The position numbers and the translations under genes were made by a program. A DNA stretch of 64,000 bases from Vibrio inusitatus (GTDB lineage: Bacteria; Pseudomonadota; Gammaproteobacteria; Enterobacterales; Vibrionaceae), in assembly GCA_024346935.1 (NCBI GenBank), contig AP024879.1:1426001-1490000 (forward strand), written 5' to 3'. Under the pieces are notes generated by a model. That model was given only the letters and a program-made list of their open reading frames with translations. It searched no databases and was not told the origin of the DNA. Of the stretch, positions 34,155 to 43,738 are shown in pieces; the first letter of the stretch is position 1, and every line of letters begins with the position of its first letter.

Positions 34155-35057
34155 GTGAATATAGAGCACCTCAAATTATTCGTCCGAGTAGCGTCTACTC
34201 ATAATATTAGTCAAGCAGGTCAAGAACTTGGTCTGTCTGCTCCCGTTGCCAGTATGCACATTAATCGCTTGGAAGAGAGTGTGGGGGCTCGTTTAATTCA
34301 CCGGACTACGCGTAAGGTGTCTCTGACAGAAGAAGGAGAAGCCTTTTTACCTCATGCTGAAGAGTTACTGTTAGGCGTTGATGCAGCGTTAGCATCAGTA
34401 GGTAAAGGAGCAGAAAGACCACAAGGTACGCTTCGAGTTACGGCTCCTGCTTCGTTTGGTCGTATGCACTTGATGCCCGCTTTGAAGGGGTTTCTTAAAG
34501 AGAACCCTGACTTATCTGTCGATATTCAACTTACCGACTCTATGATTGACCTTATAGATGGTGGTTTTGATGTGGCAATTCGAGATGCAGAGTTGCAAGA
34601 CTCTAGCTTGATAGCGAAGAAACTCGCAGTTGATGAACGCATTATGTGTGCTTCACCCGAGTACATTGAAAAGTATGGCTTACCTGAGAGCCCAGAGTCA
34701 TTAAGTAAGCATCAGTGCATCGGACAATCTGGTCTTAAGATTTGGACTTTTGATACACCGAAAGGACAGGTCAATATTAAGGGAACGGGTAGTATCCGAG
34801 TCAATCATGGTGAGGCGGTGAGAGATGCATGTCTAGATGGATTAGGTATTGCTAAGTGCGCTACGTGGCTTGTGCATGAGAATCTTAAGCGTGGTGAACT
34901 TGTACAGGTGCTTCAAGGCTATCCTCTAATAGATGGTGCAGCAATATGGGTTGTTTACCCCAGCGCTCGCCTAGTCGCACCAAAGGTGAGAGCTTTCGTT
35001 GATTACTTCTCTCAATATTATGGAAATCTCCCATACTGGTCACTAGGGCTAAACTAA
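34155..35057 (+). CDS. LysR-family transcriptional regulator
   Basis: A 300-residue regulator with the N-terminal winged HTH (LKLFVRVASTHNISQAGQEL, SAPVASMHINRLEESVGARL, RTTRKVSLTEEG) and a periplasmic-binding-like effector domain (VDIQLTDSMIDLIDGGFDVAIRDAEL). Start is GTG 34155. LysR targets are often the adjacent gene; upstream is only the debris at 33.8 kb, perhaps the relic of its former target. Its stop overlaps the next small gene (TAATG). Confidence 0.9.
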   Translation: MNIEHLKLFVRVASTHNISQAGQELGLSAPVASMHINRLEESVGARLIHRTTRKVSLTEEGEAFLPHAEELLLGVDAALASVGKGAERPQGTLRVTAPASFGRMHLMPALKGFLKENPDLSVDIQLTDSMIDLIDGGFDVAIRDAELQDSSLIAKKLAVDERIMCASPEYIEKYGLPESPESLSKHQCIGQSGLKIWTFDTPKGQVNIKGTGSIRVNHGEAVRDACLDGLGIAKCATWLVHENLKRGELVQVLQGYPLIDGAAIWVVYPSARLVAPKVRAFVDYFSQYYGNLPYWSLGLN

Positions 35058-35290
35058 TGGACAAAGTAAAGATACGAGTATGTATTGCTCTGCTGGCGGC
35101 CTACGTATTGGCGTGGGTGCTGATTATTCTAGTACCTACATTGGGACTAGAACCGCAACAAAGTGATTTGTACACTTCATATTTATTGATTGCCGAAGAA
35201 GTATTGCTACTGGCGTGTGTAATAATAATTGGCCCTATGTTTATCACAGATATTAAGGCCAAACTTACTGGAAGTGATAATAAACAATAG
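35057..35290 (+). CDS. Small two-helix membrane protein, unknown
   Basis: A 77-residue protein with helices CIALLAAYVLAWVLIILVP and YLLIAEEVLLLACVIIIGPMF and a short charged tail. The ATG overlaps the LysR stop by one base, so translation is probably coupled. No family recognised. The 265 bases after it, to the methyltransferase gene, hold nothing I can assign. Confidence 0.6.
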   Translation: MDKVKIRVCIALLAAYVLAWVLIILVPTLGLEPQQSDLYTSYLLIAEEVLLLACVIIIGPMFITDIKAKLTGSDNKQ

Positions 35291-35555
35291 TTCCTGATAT
35301 TGCTTAACATCGCGCCTTCTGGCCGCGGATAATTTGTGGCTTTTCGCAGCCAGACTACTAACTATTCGATAACAAAAGCATCTCAATAGCCAGTTGCTTA
35401 TTGTTAAATTGATTCAGGCTACGCTCACGACTCAGAGCTATAGTTAATGAACTTGAAATTTCTTCATATAGCTGATGAACAGCTTTCACTATCAATCGAC
35501 TCTTCACTCGTATTCAATGTGAGTTATCCAGTAGAGTTGTATGGAAGCAATATAG

Positions 35556-36449
35556 ATGGCAAATGTAATCATTCTTGATGGAGGCATGGGGCGCGAACTA
35601 AAACGCATTGGTGCTCCATTTTCTCAGCCGCAATGGAGCGCGCAGGCGCTTATAGAGTCGCCTAAACATGTTGAGCAGGCTCACCTCGGCTTTATTGAGG
35701 CAGGTGCTCAGATAATCACAGTAAATAGTTATGCCTGCGTACCATTTCATCTAGGTGAAGCCTTGTATCAAGAGCGAGGAGCAGAACTCGCGCGGACAGC
35801 AGCAGAGCTTGCAAGAGAAGCGGTTAATATAAGTAAGCAAAACGTTGCTATTGCAGGTTCTATTCCTCCTGCGTTAGGTAGCTATCGTCCTGATCTATTT
35901 GAACAAACAAAGGTCAAAGAGATCACTCAAACGCTATTTGAGGCACAAGAAGAGTATGTCGATCTATGGTTAGCAGAAACCGTAGCCAGCATCGCAGAGT
36001 TTGAAACTATTAGCCAAGTGCTATCCCAAACTGATAAACCTTGTCACTACGCATTTACCTTACAAGATGATGAGTCTGATATTCCAAGAATACGTTCTGG
36101 AGAAACAGTCAAAGAAGCTACGCTGAAACTCTGCGAATCAGGCGCCGATGGTCTCTTTTTTAACTGTTCAATTCCTGAAGTGATGGCGCAAGCAATAGCG
36201 GAAGCTAAAGCCATTATTGATGCTCAAGGCGTTGATATTGTGATTGGAGTGTTTGCTAATAGTTTTACGCCGATTGGTGCAACCCATGAAGCCAATGACA
36301 CCATTCAATCTATGCGTGAACTTTCTCCTGAAGATTATCTCGAATTTGCAAAGCAATGGCATCAAGCTGGAGCCACTATTATTGGGGGTTGCTGCGGGAT
36401 CCACCCGTCACATATTCAAGCTTTAGCTGAATGGAGAGACCGCAAGTGA
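35556..36449 (+). CDS. Homocysteine S-methyltransferase family protein
   Basis: A 297-residue zinc methyltransferase: ILDGGMGRELKR at the start, VNSYACVPFHLGEA, a FNCS zinc cysteine near 208 and the terminal GGCCGIHPSHI pair. Members (MmuM, betaine-homocysteine methyltransferase) move a methyl group from S-methylmethionine, betaine or a similar donor to homocysteine, giving methionine. It overlaps the BCCT transporter by four bases, so transporter and enzyme probably handle one compound, most simply a betaine-like methyl donor or S-methylmethionine. Confidence 0.88.
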   Translation: MANVIILDGGMGRELKRIGAPFSQPQWSAQALIESPKHVEQAHLGFIEAGAQIITVNSYACVPFHLGEALYQERGAELARTAAELAREAVNISKQNVAIAGSIPPALGSYRPDLFEQTKVKEITQTLFEAQEEYVDLWLAETVASIAEFETISQVLSQTDKPCHYAFTLQDDESDIPRIRSGETVKEATLKLCESGADGLFFNCSIPEVMAQAIAEAKAIIDAQGVDIVIGVFANSFTPIGATHEANDTIQSMRELSPEDYLEFAKQWHQAGATIIGGCCGIHPSHIQALAEWRDRK

Positions 36450-37981
36450 GAAATCTAAATTATGGGTTAGCCATTCCAGCAGTGGTGATGGTGATTGCTT
36501 TATTGTTTGTCTCGTCTTTATTTCCGGCACAGTCACAAGCTATGGCTGGCGGAGCCATGACCTTTGTCACCAATTGGTTTGGTTGGTTAGTTCAAATTGC
36601 GAGTTTGGCGCTGGTAGCATTCCTGTTTTGGCTTGCCTTTTCCAAGTACGGAGATATTAAACTAGGCGAAGAGGACCCTGAATATAGCAACTTTACCTAT
36701 GGCGGCATGATTTTTACTGCAGGTGTAGGCGCCTCCTTAATTTATTGGGGAATTGGCGAGCCTATGTATTATCTGCAATCGCCTCCACTGTTTGCTGAGG
36801 CCAATAGTTTCTCTGCTGCGGCTTGGGCGGTGACATACTCTATTTTCCATTGGGGCATAACCGGGTGGGCGATTTATTGTTTCCCTGCTATTCCATTTGC
36901 CTATGCATTTTACGTAAAGAAACAACGTACATTAAAGTTGTCGACTCTGTGTGAATCCGTGGTGGGCACTAATCCTATTGTAGCGAAGACGATAGACTTG
37001 CTGGCTATCTTCGGTACCTTAGCCGCATTTGCCAGTTCATTGTCGTTGACCGTCTCATTGCTGAGTACGGGAGCGTCGGAGCTATTTGGCATTGAAAATG
37101 GGTTACTTTTGCAAGGTGGCATTATCTTGTTATTTGTCGCGGTATTAATGTGCGTGATGCTGGTGGGCTTTAATCGAGGGATTAGTAAGGTATCAGATTA
37201 TACGGTTTTGATGGCCATCGGGTTCGCACTGTTTGTGTTGTTCTCGTCCAATACACAATTTGTTCTGAATAACTTCACAGACTCAATAGGGGTGATGTTA
37301 GATAATTTCTTTAGAATGTCGCTTTGGACCGACCCGGTTCAGCAAAGTGGATTTCCTCAAAGTTGGACTCAATACTATTGGTTCTGGTACTACGCCTACC
37401 TCATCATGATGGGCTTGTTCATCACACGCATATCGCGAGGTCGCACCATTCGCCAAGTGATACTGTGTACTATCTCTATGGGAACACTTGGCTGCGCCTT
37501 CTTTATTTCAATCTTTGGTGGTTATGCAGTATGGGCTCAGATGCTAGGTGGTTACCCCGTCCAGCAATGGATGAGTGATGGAGGGTTAACCTATGCGGTG
37601 GTTTCTCTTATCGAAACATTGCCTGCACATTCGTTTGTTCTAGGTATATTCTTGGTCATCCAGTTCTTTTTGATGCTAACGACTATGTCCAGTGCAAGCG
37701 TCGCGACCGCTATGCTGACGACCAATCGATTAGAGCTTAATGGTGATCCTGATAACAAGGTAAAATTATTGTGGGCAGGAGCAATTGCCGTCATCAGCTT
37801 TAGTGTTTTTTTGGCGGGTGGTGGGATCAATACCATCAAATCACTATGCGTTGTGGCAGGACTACCTATGATGTTTATCTATGCCATTTTGGTGAAGCAT
37901 CTATTACATGAGCTTGGTGTAATCAAGAGTAAGAAGTGGAAGAGTAGTGATGTGACCTTAGTAGAGGCTGTCACTAATTAG
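36446..37981 (+). CDS. BCCT-family betaine/choline/carnitine-type transporter
   Basis: A 511-residue, 12-helix transporter with BCCT signatures: AGVGASLIYWGIGEP, the Trp-rich SIFHWGITGWAIYC, and GFNRGISKVSDYTVL. It imports quaternary ammonium or sulphonium compounds using Na+ or H+. Start GTG 36446 lies inside the methyltransferase stop (GTGA) with GGAGA nine bases upstream; ATG 36431 is less likely. Lacks the long C-terminal osmosensor tail of BetP, which with the methyltransferase suggests a metabolic rather than osmotic role. Confidence 0.88.
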   Translation: MRNLNYGLAIPAVVMVIALLFVSSLFPAQSQAMAGGAMTFVTNWFGWLVQIASLALVAFLFWLAFSKYGDIKLGEEDPEYSNFTYGGMIFTAGVGASLIYWGIGEPMYYLQSPPLFAEANSFSAAAWAVTYSIFHWGITGWAIYCFPAIPFAYAFYVKKQRTLKLSTLCESVVGTNPIVAKTIDLLAIFGTLAAFASSLSLTVSLLSTGASELFGIENGLLLQGGIILLFVAVLMCVMLVGFNRGISKVSDYTVLMAIGFALFVLFSSNTQFVLNNFTDSIGVMLDNFFRMSLWTDPVQQSGFPQSWTQYYWFWYYAYLIMMGLFITRISRGRTIRQVILCTISMGTLGCAFFISIFGGYAVWAQMLGGYPVQQWMSDGGLTYAVVSLIETLPAHSFVLGIFLVIQFFLMLTTMSSASVATAMLTTNRLELNGDPDNKVKLLWAGAIAVISFSVFLAGGGINTIKSLCVVAGLPMMFIYAILVKHLLHELGVIKSKKWKSSDVTLVEAVTN

Positions 37982-37996
37982 TGAGAGTAACGCATT

Positions 37997-38031
37997 AAAA
38001 AAGTGCTGAACCGTTTGGTTCAGCGCTTTTT
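37997..38031. terminator. Bidirectional terminator
   Basis: Arms AAAAAGTGCTGAACC and GGTTCAGCGCTTTTT pair with one wobble around GTTT, between convergent stops at 37981 and 38061. Confidence 0.88.
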
Positions 38032-38060
38032 GTTATACCAGTCACAGTAAGTAAATGGGT

Positions 38061-38723
38061 TTAGATAGAGGTATGAAAGTTTCTGATCCCTTCAACGCTC
38101 ACCTTTTGATAGAACGGCTTTTGCGACATTTCACGCAGGCCTTGGAAAGTTTTATAAGGCTGGGAAATAGCCACTTTATTGACTAGCCATGCCGGTAAAC
38201 TGCCACCAGGTTCGGTGAACACTTGATAAGTAACTCGCGTTTGCGTTTCACTGATAGGTGTAAACACCCACGTACTATGCAAGGTCTCAATACGCACTTT
38301 ATTCTTAGTGCGAGGCACTTCATCTGGGACTGCTTCTTGCTTTATTGTCACCGCTAAGGTGTCAGGGTTTTGGCTAATGTGGTTATGAACAACAGAGTCC
38401 CTATCGGCGACAGGCCATGGTGCTTTGGTCATAGCGTAGGTCACGTTGTCCATGTTGGAGTTTGCCTTCACTAGACGCATTTCATCAACATTCTCGACCC
38501 AAGTCGTGCCCACCTCAACATCGTTAAAAACCGCCATTAGCGTTGTTAAGTCTGACTCTATAGTCATTTCAGCTCTAAAAGCCTTAAAGCTACTGCCTTC
38601 GATACTGCGATTGTAGACTGTGATACCGTGGCTATTTTTTACTTCTTTCCAACGGGTCGTTTCAGCAAAAACATTGAAGGAAAGTGTTGCAACTAGCAGT
38701 GCAATTACGTTCTTGGTGATCAT
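38061..38723 (-). CDS. Periplasmic START-domain lipid-binding protein
   Basis: A 220-residue protein with a signal peptide (cleavage after NVFA) and a START/StAR-type fold: WKEVKNSHGITVYNRSIEGS, KAPWPVADRDSVVHNH, and EPGGSLPAWLVNKVAI. START domains bind one lipid molecule in a hydrophobic groove. It overlaps the upstream glycosyltransferase by four bases, so the pair may act on one membrane lipid. Confidence 0.83.
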   Translation of the reverse strand: MITKNVIALLVATLSFNVFAETTRWKEVKNSHGITVYNRSIEGSSFKAFRAEMTIESDLTTLMAVFNDVEVGTTWVENVDEMRLVKANSNMDNVTYAMTKAPWPVADRDSVVHNHISQNPDTLAVTIKQEAVPDEVPRTKNKVRIETLHSTWVFTPISETQTRVTYQVFTEPGGSLPAWLVNKVAISQPYKTFQGLREMSQKPFYQKVSVEGIRNFHTSI

Positions 38724-39883
38724 TGTGGCAAGCTCCTATTTTTCCAAACTACACGGTTTAACTTTTGTAACCGCCAAGCATTGAGTGCGAGAAAACCATT
38801 CATGCTGATGCCCATTGGAACGAAAATAGCATGACGAATAGGAACCGAGAGTTCTCGAACTAAGCCTGTATAAGTGCCAAGTAATACGATGTTGGTGATG
38901 ATATTAATAGCCAATATCAACGCATTTTCATTTGATGCTGATTGCTGATATTGCAGTACAGAAGCCACTAATAATAATGGTGCTGTCCACGCAATCCATT
39001 GACATTTTATCCAGTACCAAGTCGCCTGTGGCAGGGTTTCTGCCTTGACAATCCGATTCATATTCTTGGAAAAACCTTGCCAAATTTCGGTAGTACTGGT
39101 GTACATGCGCGTACGCATTAGAGAATCTGCAAATGCCCAAAAAATCCGAAAGCCGCGTTGCTTCATTTTCTTAGCAAAGGCCAAGTCTTCGGAAACATCG
39201 CTTTTGACTAATTCATGCCCATTAACCGCGCGGTAGCTTTTTGCCTTAAACAGCATAGCTTGGCCATTAGCAATAGCTTCTTGCTGGGTTGGGTCGTTTG
39301 AAGCAACAAAATCCATCGAGTTAGCTGTAGATAGGAAGATGCCAGGTAGTAGGGATTTTTCACCTTTTGATACCATCACTTGCTGAGGGTTAAATGACAG
39401 CATCTCGATATCTCGAGTCTTGGTGAAGTCGATAACACTCTTGATCATATGCGGTGAAGAGTGTGTATCGGCATCAATGAAAAAGAGGTAGTCACCAGTT
39501 GCGTGCGTCGCTCCCCACATGCAGGCGTTACTTTTGCCTAACCAGCCTTTTGGAAGTGCTCTTCCGCGGATACATTGAGCTGAAAATTCAGAATTAGCCA
39601 TCAAATTTTCGGCAATCTCTTTAGTACCATCATCAGAAAAATCATCAATAACAATGACTTCTAGTTTGTCAGTTGGATAGTCTTGTTCAAGTATACTTCC
39701 AAGTGATCCAGTGATGTTTTCGGCTTCGTTGCGCGCGGGGATAATAATTGAAACCTTAGGCCAATCATTTTTATCTTGTGTAGCGTCGGGAATGTGGATG
39801 CGTTGTTTAGCCAGTCGAAGTAACCTGAAAATAAACACCACAACAGTCAGTAAACAAAAGACTGACAGTATAAGTAGTAACAT
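38720..39883 (-). CDS. Membrane glycosyltransferase family 2
   Basis: A 387-residue GT2 enzyme: N-terminal helix, then VSIIIPARNEAENI, DDFSDDGT, the DxD motif FIDADTH and the QxxRW-like region in the 250s, followed by three hydrophobic helices. The layout resembles hopanoid/carotenoid-associated glycosyltransferases (HpnB/CrtQ-like), so a lipid acceptor is likely. Start ATG 39883 has AAGGG eight bases upstream; GTG 39901 is an alternative. First gene of an operon with the START protein. Confidence 0.82.
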   Translation of the reverse strand: MLLLILSVFCLLTVVVFIFRLLRLAKQRIHIPDATQDKNDWPKVSIIIPARNEAENITGSLGSILEQDYPTDKLEVIVIDDFSDDGTKEIAENLMANSEFSAQCIRGRALPKGWLGKSNACMWGATHATGDYLFFIDADTHSSPHMIKSVIDFTKTRDIEMLSFNPQQVMVSKGEKSLLPGIFLSTANSMDFVASNDPTQQEAIANGQAMLFKAKSYRAVNGHELVKSDVSEDLAFAKKMKQRGFRIFWAFADSLMRTRMYTSTTEIWQGFSKNMNRIVKAETLPQATWYWIKCQWIAWTAPLLLVASVLQYQQSASNENALILAINIITNIVLLGTYTGLVRELSVPIRHAIFVPMGISMNGFLALNAWRLQKLNRVVWKNRSLPQ

Positions 39884-40059
39884 GGAATAACCCTTAAGCA
39901 CCCTAAAATTTAAGCGATTCGAAGTTCAGTCGCTTAGTTTTGGCATCCATGCAACAAAAATACGATGCAGTTACGCTATCAAGTTACGTGATGAGGTTCT
40001 AACTTTTACTGTCTATTATTTTCATTTGCTTACAGTTTTATTGCAGGTTTGTGTGGGTT

Positions 40060-40695
40060 TTATCCAATTTCTTGTCGTAATTGATTTAAATATTGGCGCA
40101 TGAAGATTACTCGCTTATTGGCTTCTTTGGCTGCTGATTTGGTATTCATTAGCTCCGGTAACTTAAACAGTTTTTCGAAGAAGTGGTCAACCGCATAGGT
40201 TTTGTCATCTAATGCTCGCTCTTCGGCGAATGGATCTTCTGGAGAGTAAAGTGCGGCGTTAAAGCTATTGCTGACTTGAATACAGCGGGCAATGCCAATA
40301 GCGCCGAGAGAGTCGAGCCTATCCGCATCTTGCACGACTTGGGCTTCTATGCTTTTAGGTTGGATATCAGCACTATAACTATGAGCACTTATTGCGTGGT
40401 AAATATCTTCGTAGGTATAAGTTGGGTACTTAATAGAAGCTAGAAATTGCACCGCTTTATCTGCCGCTAATTGCGAACTAAGATGTCGTTCAGGATGATC
40501 TTTAGAATAAGAAAAGCAGTCATGAAGATAAGCCGCAGGTAATACGACCCAAAGGTTGGCTTTTTCTTGTTTAGCCAGAACCTTCGCTGTGGCTACTACT
40601 CGTTGTACATGGCTTAAGTCATGTGCAGCGTCTGTTTTCATCTCTTTTCGGATGAACGATTCAAATTGCTCCTCAAAGTCGGTGGGTAGTTTCAT
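40060..40695 (-). CDS. HD-domain phosphohydrolase
   Basis: A 211-residue HD-superfamily protein with metal residues in DLSHVQRVV, YLHDCFSY and VQDADRLDSLGAIGIAR. It resembles the E. coli YedJ group, whose substrate is uncertain but probably a nucleotide. It follows the ASCH gene by 10 bases on the same strand and forms a unit with it. Confidence 0.85.
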   Translation of the reverse strand: MKLPTDFEEQFESFIRKEMKTDAAHDLSHVQRVVATAKVLAKQEKANLWVVLPAAYLHDCFSYSKDHPERHLSSQLAADKAVQFLASIKYPTYTYEDIYHAISAHSYSADIQPKSIEAQVVQDADRLDSLGAIGIARCIQVSNSFNAALYSPEDPFAEERALDDKTYAVDHFFEKLFKLPELMNTKSAAKEANKRVIFMRQYLNQLRQEIG

Positions 40696-40705
40696 TCAAC
40701 ATGCT

Positions 40706-41176
40706 CTATTCAATAGGAAAAACCTTCTCAAAATACTCTAGCACTATTTCAGAATCTTCATTGAAACTAACACTGATCTCTTTGGCATATTCTGAGAAAA
40801 AATGAGTGTGTTCTTTCTGCCACCATTCAAAACTGCCGTCACCTTCTCCCTCCAATGCAGCAAACTCTGCATCAATCTCCTTAAAGGGCTTGGTTTCAAC
40901 TTTATGAGTTTTGATAATACAGACAGGGTTTTGGGACCAATCCAATACGATAGTGAGATCACTCTGCTTCGGAAGGGGTACGTTCTCTTTGTCATAGCCG
41001 ATTTTTAAGCTGCACGTTGCTCGTTTCTTTCCCTTGTTGACTAATTGGGCGCATTCGTTGGCATTAAATTCATCGGCGCAGAAGTGATCAGCGTTGATCG
41101 TGCCTATGCTTTGTCGCTGTGCATCATTGAGTGTCGCGAGATATTTATTTAGCAGAGTATCGTGTTTATTTGGCAT
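40706..41176 (-). CDS. ASCH-domain protein
   Basis: A 156-residue protein with the ASCH beta-barrel: CAQLVNKGKKRATCSL, VLDWSQNPVCIIKTHKVE, and FEWWQKEHTHFFSEY. ASCH proteins are RNA-binding or nucleoside-processing (some hydrolyse N4-acetylcytidine). The catalytic Lys/Thr/Glu pattern seems kept. Co-transcribed with an HD phosphohydrolase, which suggests nucleotide or modified-base salvage. A 277-base gap precedes it, where I see nothing assignable. Confidence 0.83.
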   Translation of the reverse strand: MPNKHDTLLNKYLATLNDAQRQSIGTINADHFCADEFNANECAQLVNKGKKRATCSLKIGYDKENVPLPKQSDLTIVLDWSQNPVCIIKTHKVETKPFKEIDAEFAALEGEGDGSFEWWQKEHTHFFSEYAKEISVSFNEDSEIVLEYFEKVFPIE

Positions 41177-41453
41177 AGTTGAGCTCTCAAAAATAATCTA
41201 CAACTAGCTTATCTGGTCAGGCTCAATTGAACAGCTAGATTGTGATTTTTAGTGAAGTGTATTTTAGTTTTTTACAATTTTATCAGCATGTTATGTGACC
41301 TGTGTACGATTGAAGCCTGATCGCAACCAGTATAAATTGAACCAGTGATGATATGCTCTCCAGACGCTAGTTTGTCGGCTTACAGTCGCTCGAAACCATC
41401 ACTGCTATGATGAAGAGATTAGCTTACGACTTTGCACATGGACGAGGAATGCG

Positions 41454-42263
41454 ATGCTGGAAATTAAAATGTTAGACATGTTTCTTTTATTAATGGAGAC
41501 ACGCTCTACTTCTGAAGCGGCTAAGCGTAGTGGGTATTCTCAGTCCTATGTCTCCAAGATATTGTCTCAACTCAGGGATGAGTTAAATGATCCTTTGTTT
41601 ATTCGTGATGAAAGTGGTTTTAGCCCTACAGTGTTCGCATTAGAGATCGAGCCTAGGGTTCGTAGTTCACTAGATTCACTGGCTAAGGCAGTACAGCCAA
41701 CAGTGTTTTCTGCAGAAAATATCGACAAGATTACCCTACATATGATGGAGCCTTACATTATTGTCTATGGCAGAGATATTATTAGAGCAATAAGAGAACA
41801 CACCAAAGCTCATATAGAGCTATTGCAATGGAATCAGCAAAGCGATCAGCTTATTTTAGATGAATTAGTGGATGTGGGTGTTACTACTATGAATGGCCGA
41901 AACCAAGCCTTCCATGAGCAATTTTTGCACTCAGGGACTGGTAATATTATTGGTCAAGAAGAAGGTGAGTTCGTTAAGTATTTGGTGCCTGGGTTTAATG
42001 ATTATTCAAATCTTTATCAGCAATTATCTCCACGTTTAGAGCCGACTATTGTGGTTGATAATCATGTGCTAGTAACGCAACTCATGGATGAGTATCAAAC
42101 ATTGAGATATCGAGTTTCTGACCCGTCAAAAACGCCGAAGATAAAGTTAGATATGGCGCTAGTCACTAAAGCATCAACCCGTCGAAGCGCCAAGATTACA
42201 TGGTTAACGTCTTTACTTTATCCTATTCTGGAGCCTTCTAGGCCGGTTCCTTATCAGTTTTAG
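41454..42263 (+). CDS. LysR-family transcriptional regulator (diverged effector domain)
   Basis: A 269-residue protein with a clear LysR HTH (MLDMFLLLMETRSTSEAAKRS, SYVSKILSQLRDELNDPLFIR) but a short effector domain for the family (about 300 is usual). Start ATG 41454 has AGGA nine bases upstream. It is 123 bases upstream of the DUF3179 gene on the same strand, its likely target. Confidence 0.83.
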   Translation: MLEIKMLDMFLLLMETRSTSEAAKRSGYSQSYVSKILSQLRDELNDPLFIRDESGFSPTVFALEIEPRVRSSLDSLAKAVQPTVFSAENIDKITLHMMEPYIIVYGRDIIRAIREHTKAHIELLQWNQQSDQLILDELVDVGVTTMNGRNQAFHEQFLHSGTGNIIGQEEGEFVKYLVPGFNDYSNLYQQLSPRLEPTIVVDNHVLVTQLMDEYQTLRYRVSDPSKTPKIKLDMALVTKASTRRSAKITWLTSLLYPILEPSRPVPYQF

Positions 42264-42386
42264 CTTCAGGAGCTGATCTTTTCAAACTTCATACCAATCA
42301 CTAATAGTGATAGTTGCTATTCCTGTGCGTAGTCCATCCTACGCCGTAAGCTTAGCTCAAATGTTAAGCAACGTTGAGGTGAGCAT

Positions 42387-43523
42387 ATGAAGCATACAAT
42401 TTTGATTTTAATCACTGCTAGTTTAGTTATTGGTTGTCTTGGTTCTGTCGCTCTGACAGAAGGTGGGCAGCTGATCAACATACCTCGTGATTGGGTATTC
42501 ACATTGTTTAAACACAAAACATTGTTAACAGTGTCAATGCTTTCTATTGGCGTGGTTGCAGTGCTGCTAAATGTGCGAAGTGGCACCTTCAGTAAAGTGA
42601 TGATGTCTTTGTACGTAGTGTCCGTATTTGGTTGCACCTTTTTAATGAATTGGTTTGCACCTGATTTTTGGCTTCGCTCTCAACAGCACAACGCAAATTT
42701 CATATCAGTGCACGAAGCTGATTTACGTTTAAAGCCTAGTGATGATGTATTTGTACTAGAGATCGATGGTGATGCTCGCGCTTATCCTAGAGACTGGATG
42801 CAACTTCCGCATATTGCTGGAGACAAGGTGGGTGGACAAGATACGGTAATGACGTATTGCGCTTTAAGTAATCTACCGTTGGCGTTCAATCCAAAAATGA
42901 ATGGTGAAGACACCAATTTCAAAATTATTGCGCAGGTGAATAACAATTTGATTTTTACTGACCGCAATAGCGGTGAGTTGATCCAGCAAGTGACCGCGAC
43001 AGCTGAATACAGTCAAACGGAGTTAGAACAATATCCAGTGCAGCGTATGCCGTGGAAATCGTTCAAAGAATTATACCCACAAGGGCAAGTATTTAACTAT
43101 GAACCGTTTTTGTACGACAACCTAACGTTAAAGCTCTTTGATACCGCAATGGAGCCTCATTATCAGGGTGAACCAATGTTCCCTACACTGAACTTGGACG
43201 ACGATAGAGTAACTAATGAAGAACAGGTTTGGGGTGTACATGTTGGGGGAGAATCTTTAGCGGTTACAGCAGATGACTTTACCGATAACAATCAGTTTGT
43301 AGTGGAGTTATCGGGTCAGAAAGTCTTATTTGTGAACTATGAAGAATTTGACACTGTAGCGGCTTATTACGTCGACGATAACCAAGATTGGGAAACCATT
43401 GATGTTAACCCATATGGTGAATATGACTTGGGGAAGTTGGATCGAGTGAACCTATATTCTGGAATGCCTTGGATGATTTGGAGTCACTGGTTCCCGCATA
43501 CGCAACTAGTTAATCGCGCTTAG
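42387..43523 (+). CDS. DUF3179-domain membrane-anchored protein
   Basis: A 378-residue protein. The first 100 residues contain three hydrophobic helices; the rest is DUF3179, with VFVLEIDGDARAYPRDWM, VMTYCALSNLPLAF, IFTDRNSGELIQQ and a WSHWFPHT ending. The conserved Cys suggests a redox or metal role, but no activity is established. The domain would face the periplasm. Confidence 0.83.
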   Translation: MKHTILILITASLVIGCLGSVALTEGGQLINIPRDWVFTLFKHKTLLTVSMLSIGVVAVLLNVRSGTFSKVMMSLYVVSVFGCTFLMNWFAPDFWLRSQQHNANFISVHEADLRLKPSDDVFVLEIDGDARAYPRDWMQLPHIAGDKVGGQDTVMTYCALSNLPLAFNPKMNGEDTNFKIIAQVNNNLIFTDRNSGELIQQVTATAEYSQTELEQYPVQRMPWKSFKELYPQGQVFNYEPFLYDNLTLKLFDTAMEPHYQGEPMFPTLNLDDDRVTNEEQVWGVHVGGESLAVTADDFTDNNQFVVELSGQKVLFVNYEEFDTVAAYYVDDNQDWETIDVNPYGEYDLGKLDRVNLYSGMPWMIWSHWFPHTQLVNRA

Positions 43524-43583
43524 ATTCACCTAGTAATTACAACACGGTTTAATAACTGAATTAATTGGTGTGAGGTAATTATT

Positions 43584-43658
43584 ATGAATAACACTTCAAT
43601 GGAACTATTGAGCTCTGATACGAAGAAAATTAGAGGACAACTTATTTTTAAAAAGTAG
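43584..43658 (+). CDS. Possible 24-residue small protein
   Basis: ATG 43584 is preceded by GAGGT eight bases upstream and opens 24 codons (MNNTSMELLSSDTKKIRGQL, then IFKK), ending TAG. A hairpin follows at once. Lysine-rich C-terminus, no membrane segment, no family known to me. It could equally be a 3' leader of noise; supported only by spacing and hairpin. Confidence 0.3.
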   Translation: MNNTSMELLSSDTKKIRGQLIFKK

Positions 43659-43665
43659 CATCGGA

Positions 43666-43690
43666 AAGGGATCAGCTAGACTGATCCCTT
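43666..43690. terminator. Hairpin between convergent units
   Basis: Perfect 10-base arms AAGGGATCAG and CTGATCCCTT with loop CTAGA. The T-run is weak, so termination is likely but not certain. Confidence 0.55.
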
Positions 43691-43738
43691 ACTATCTTCG
43701 ACTCGTTTAAAATGCCGCTACTCTCAAGCGATAAATTT

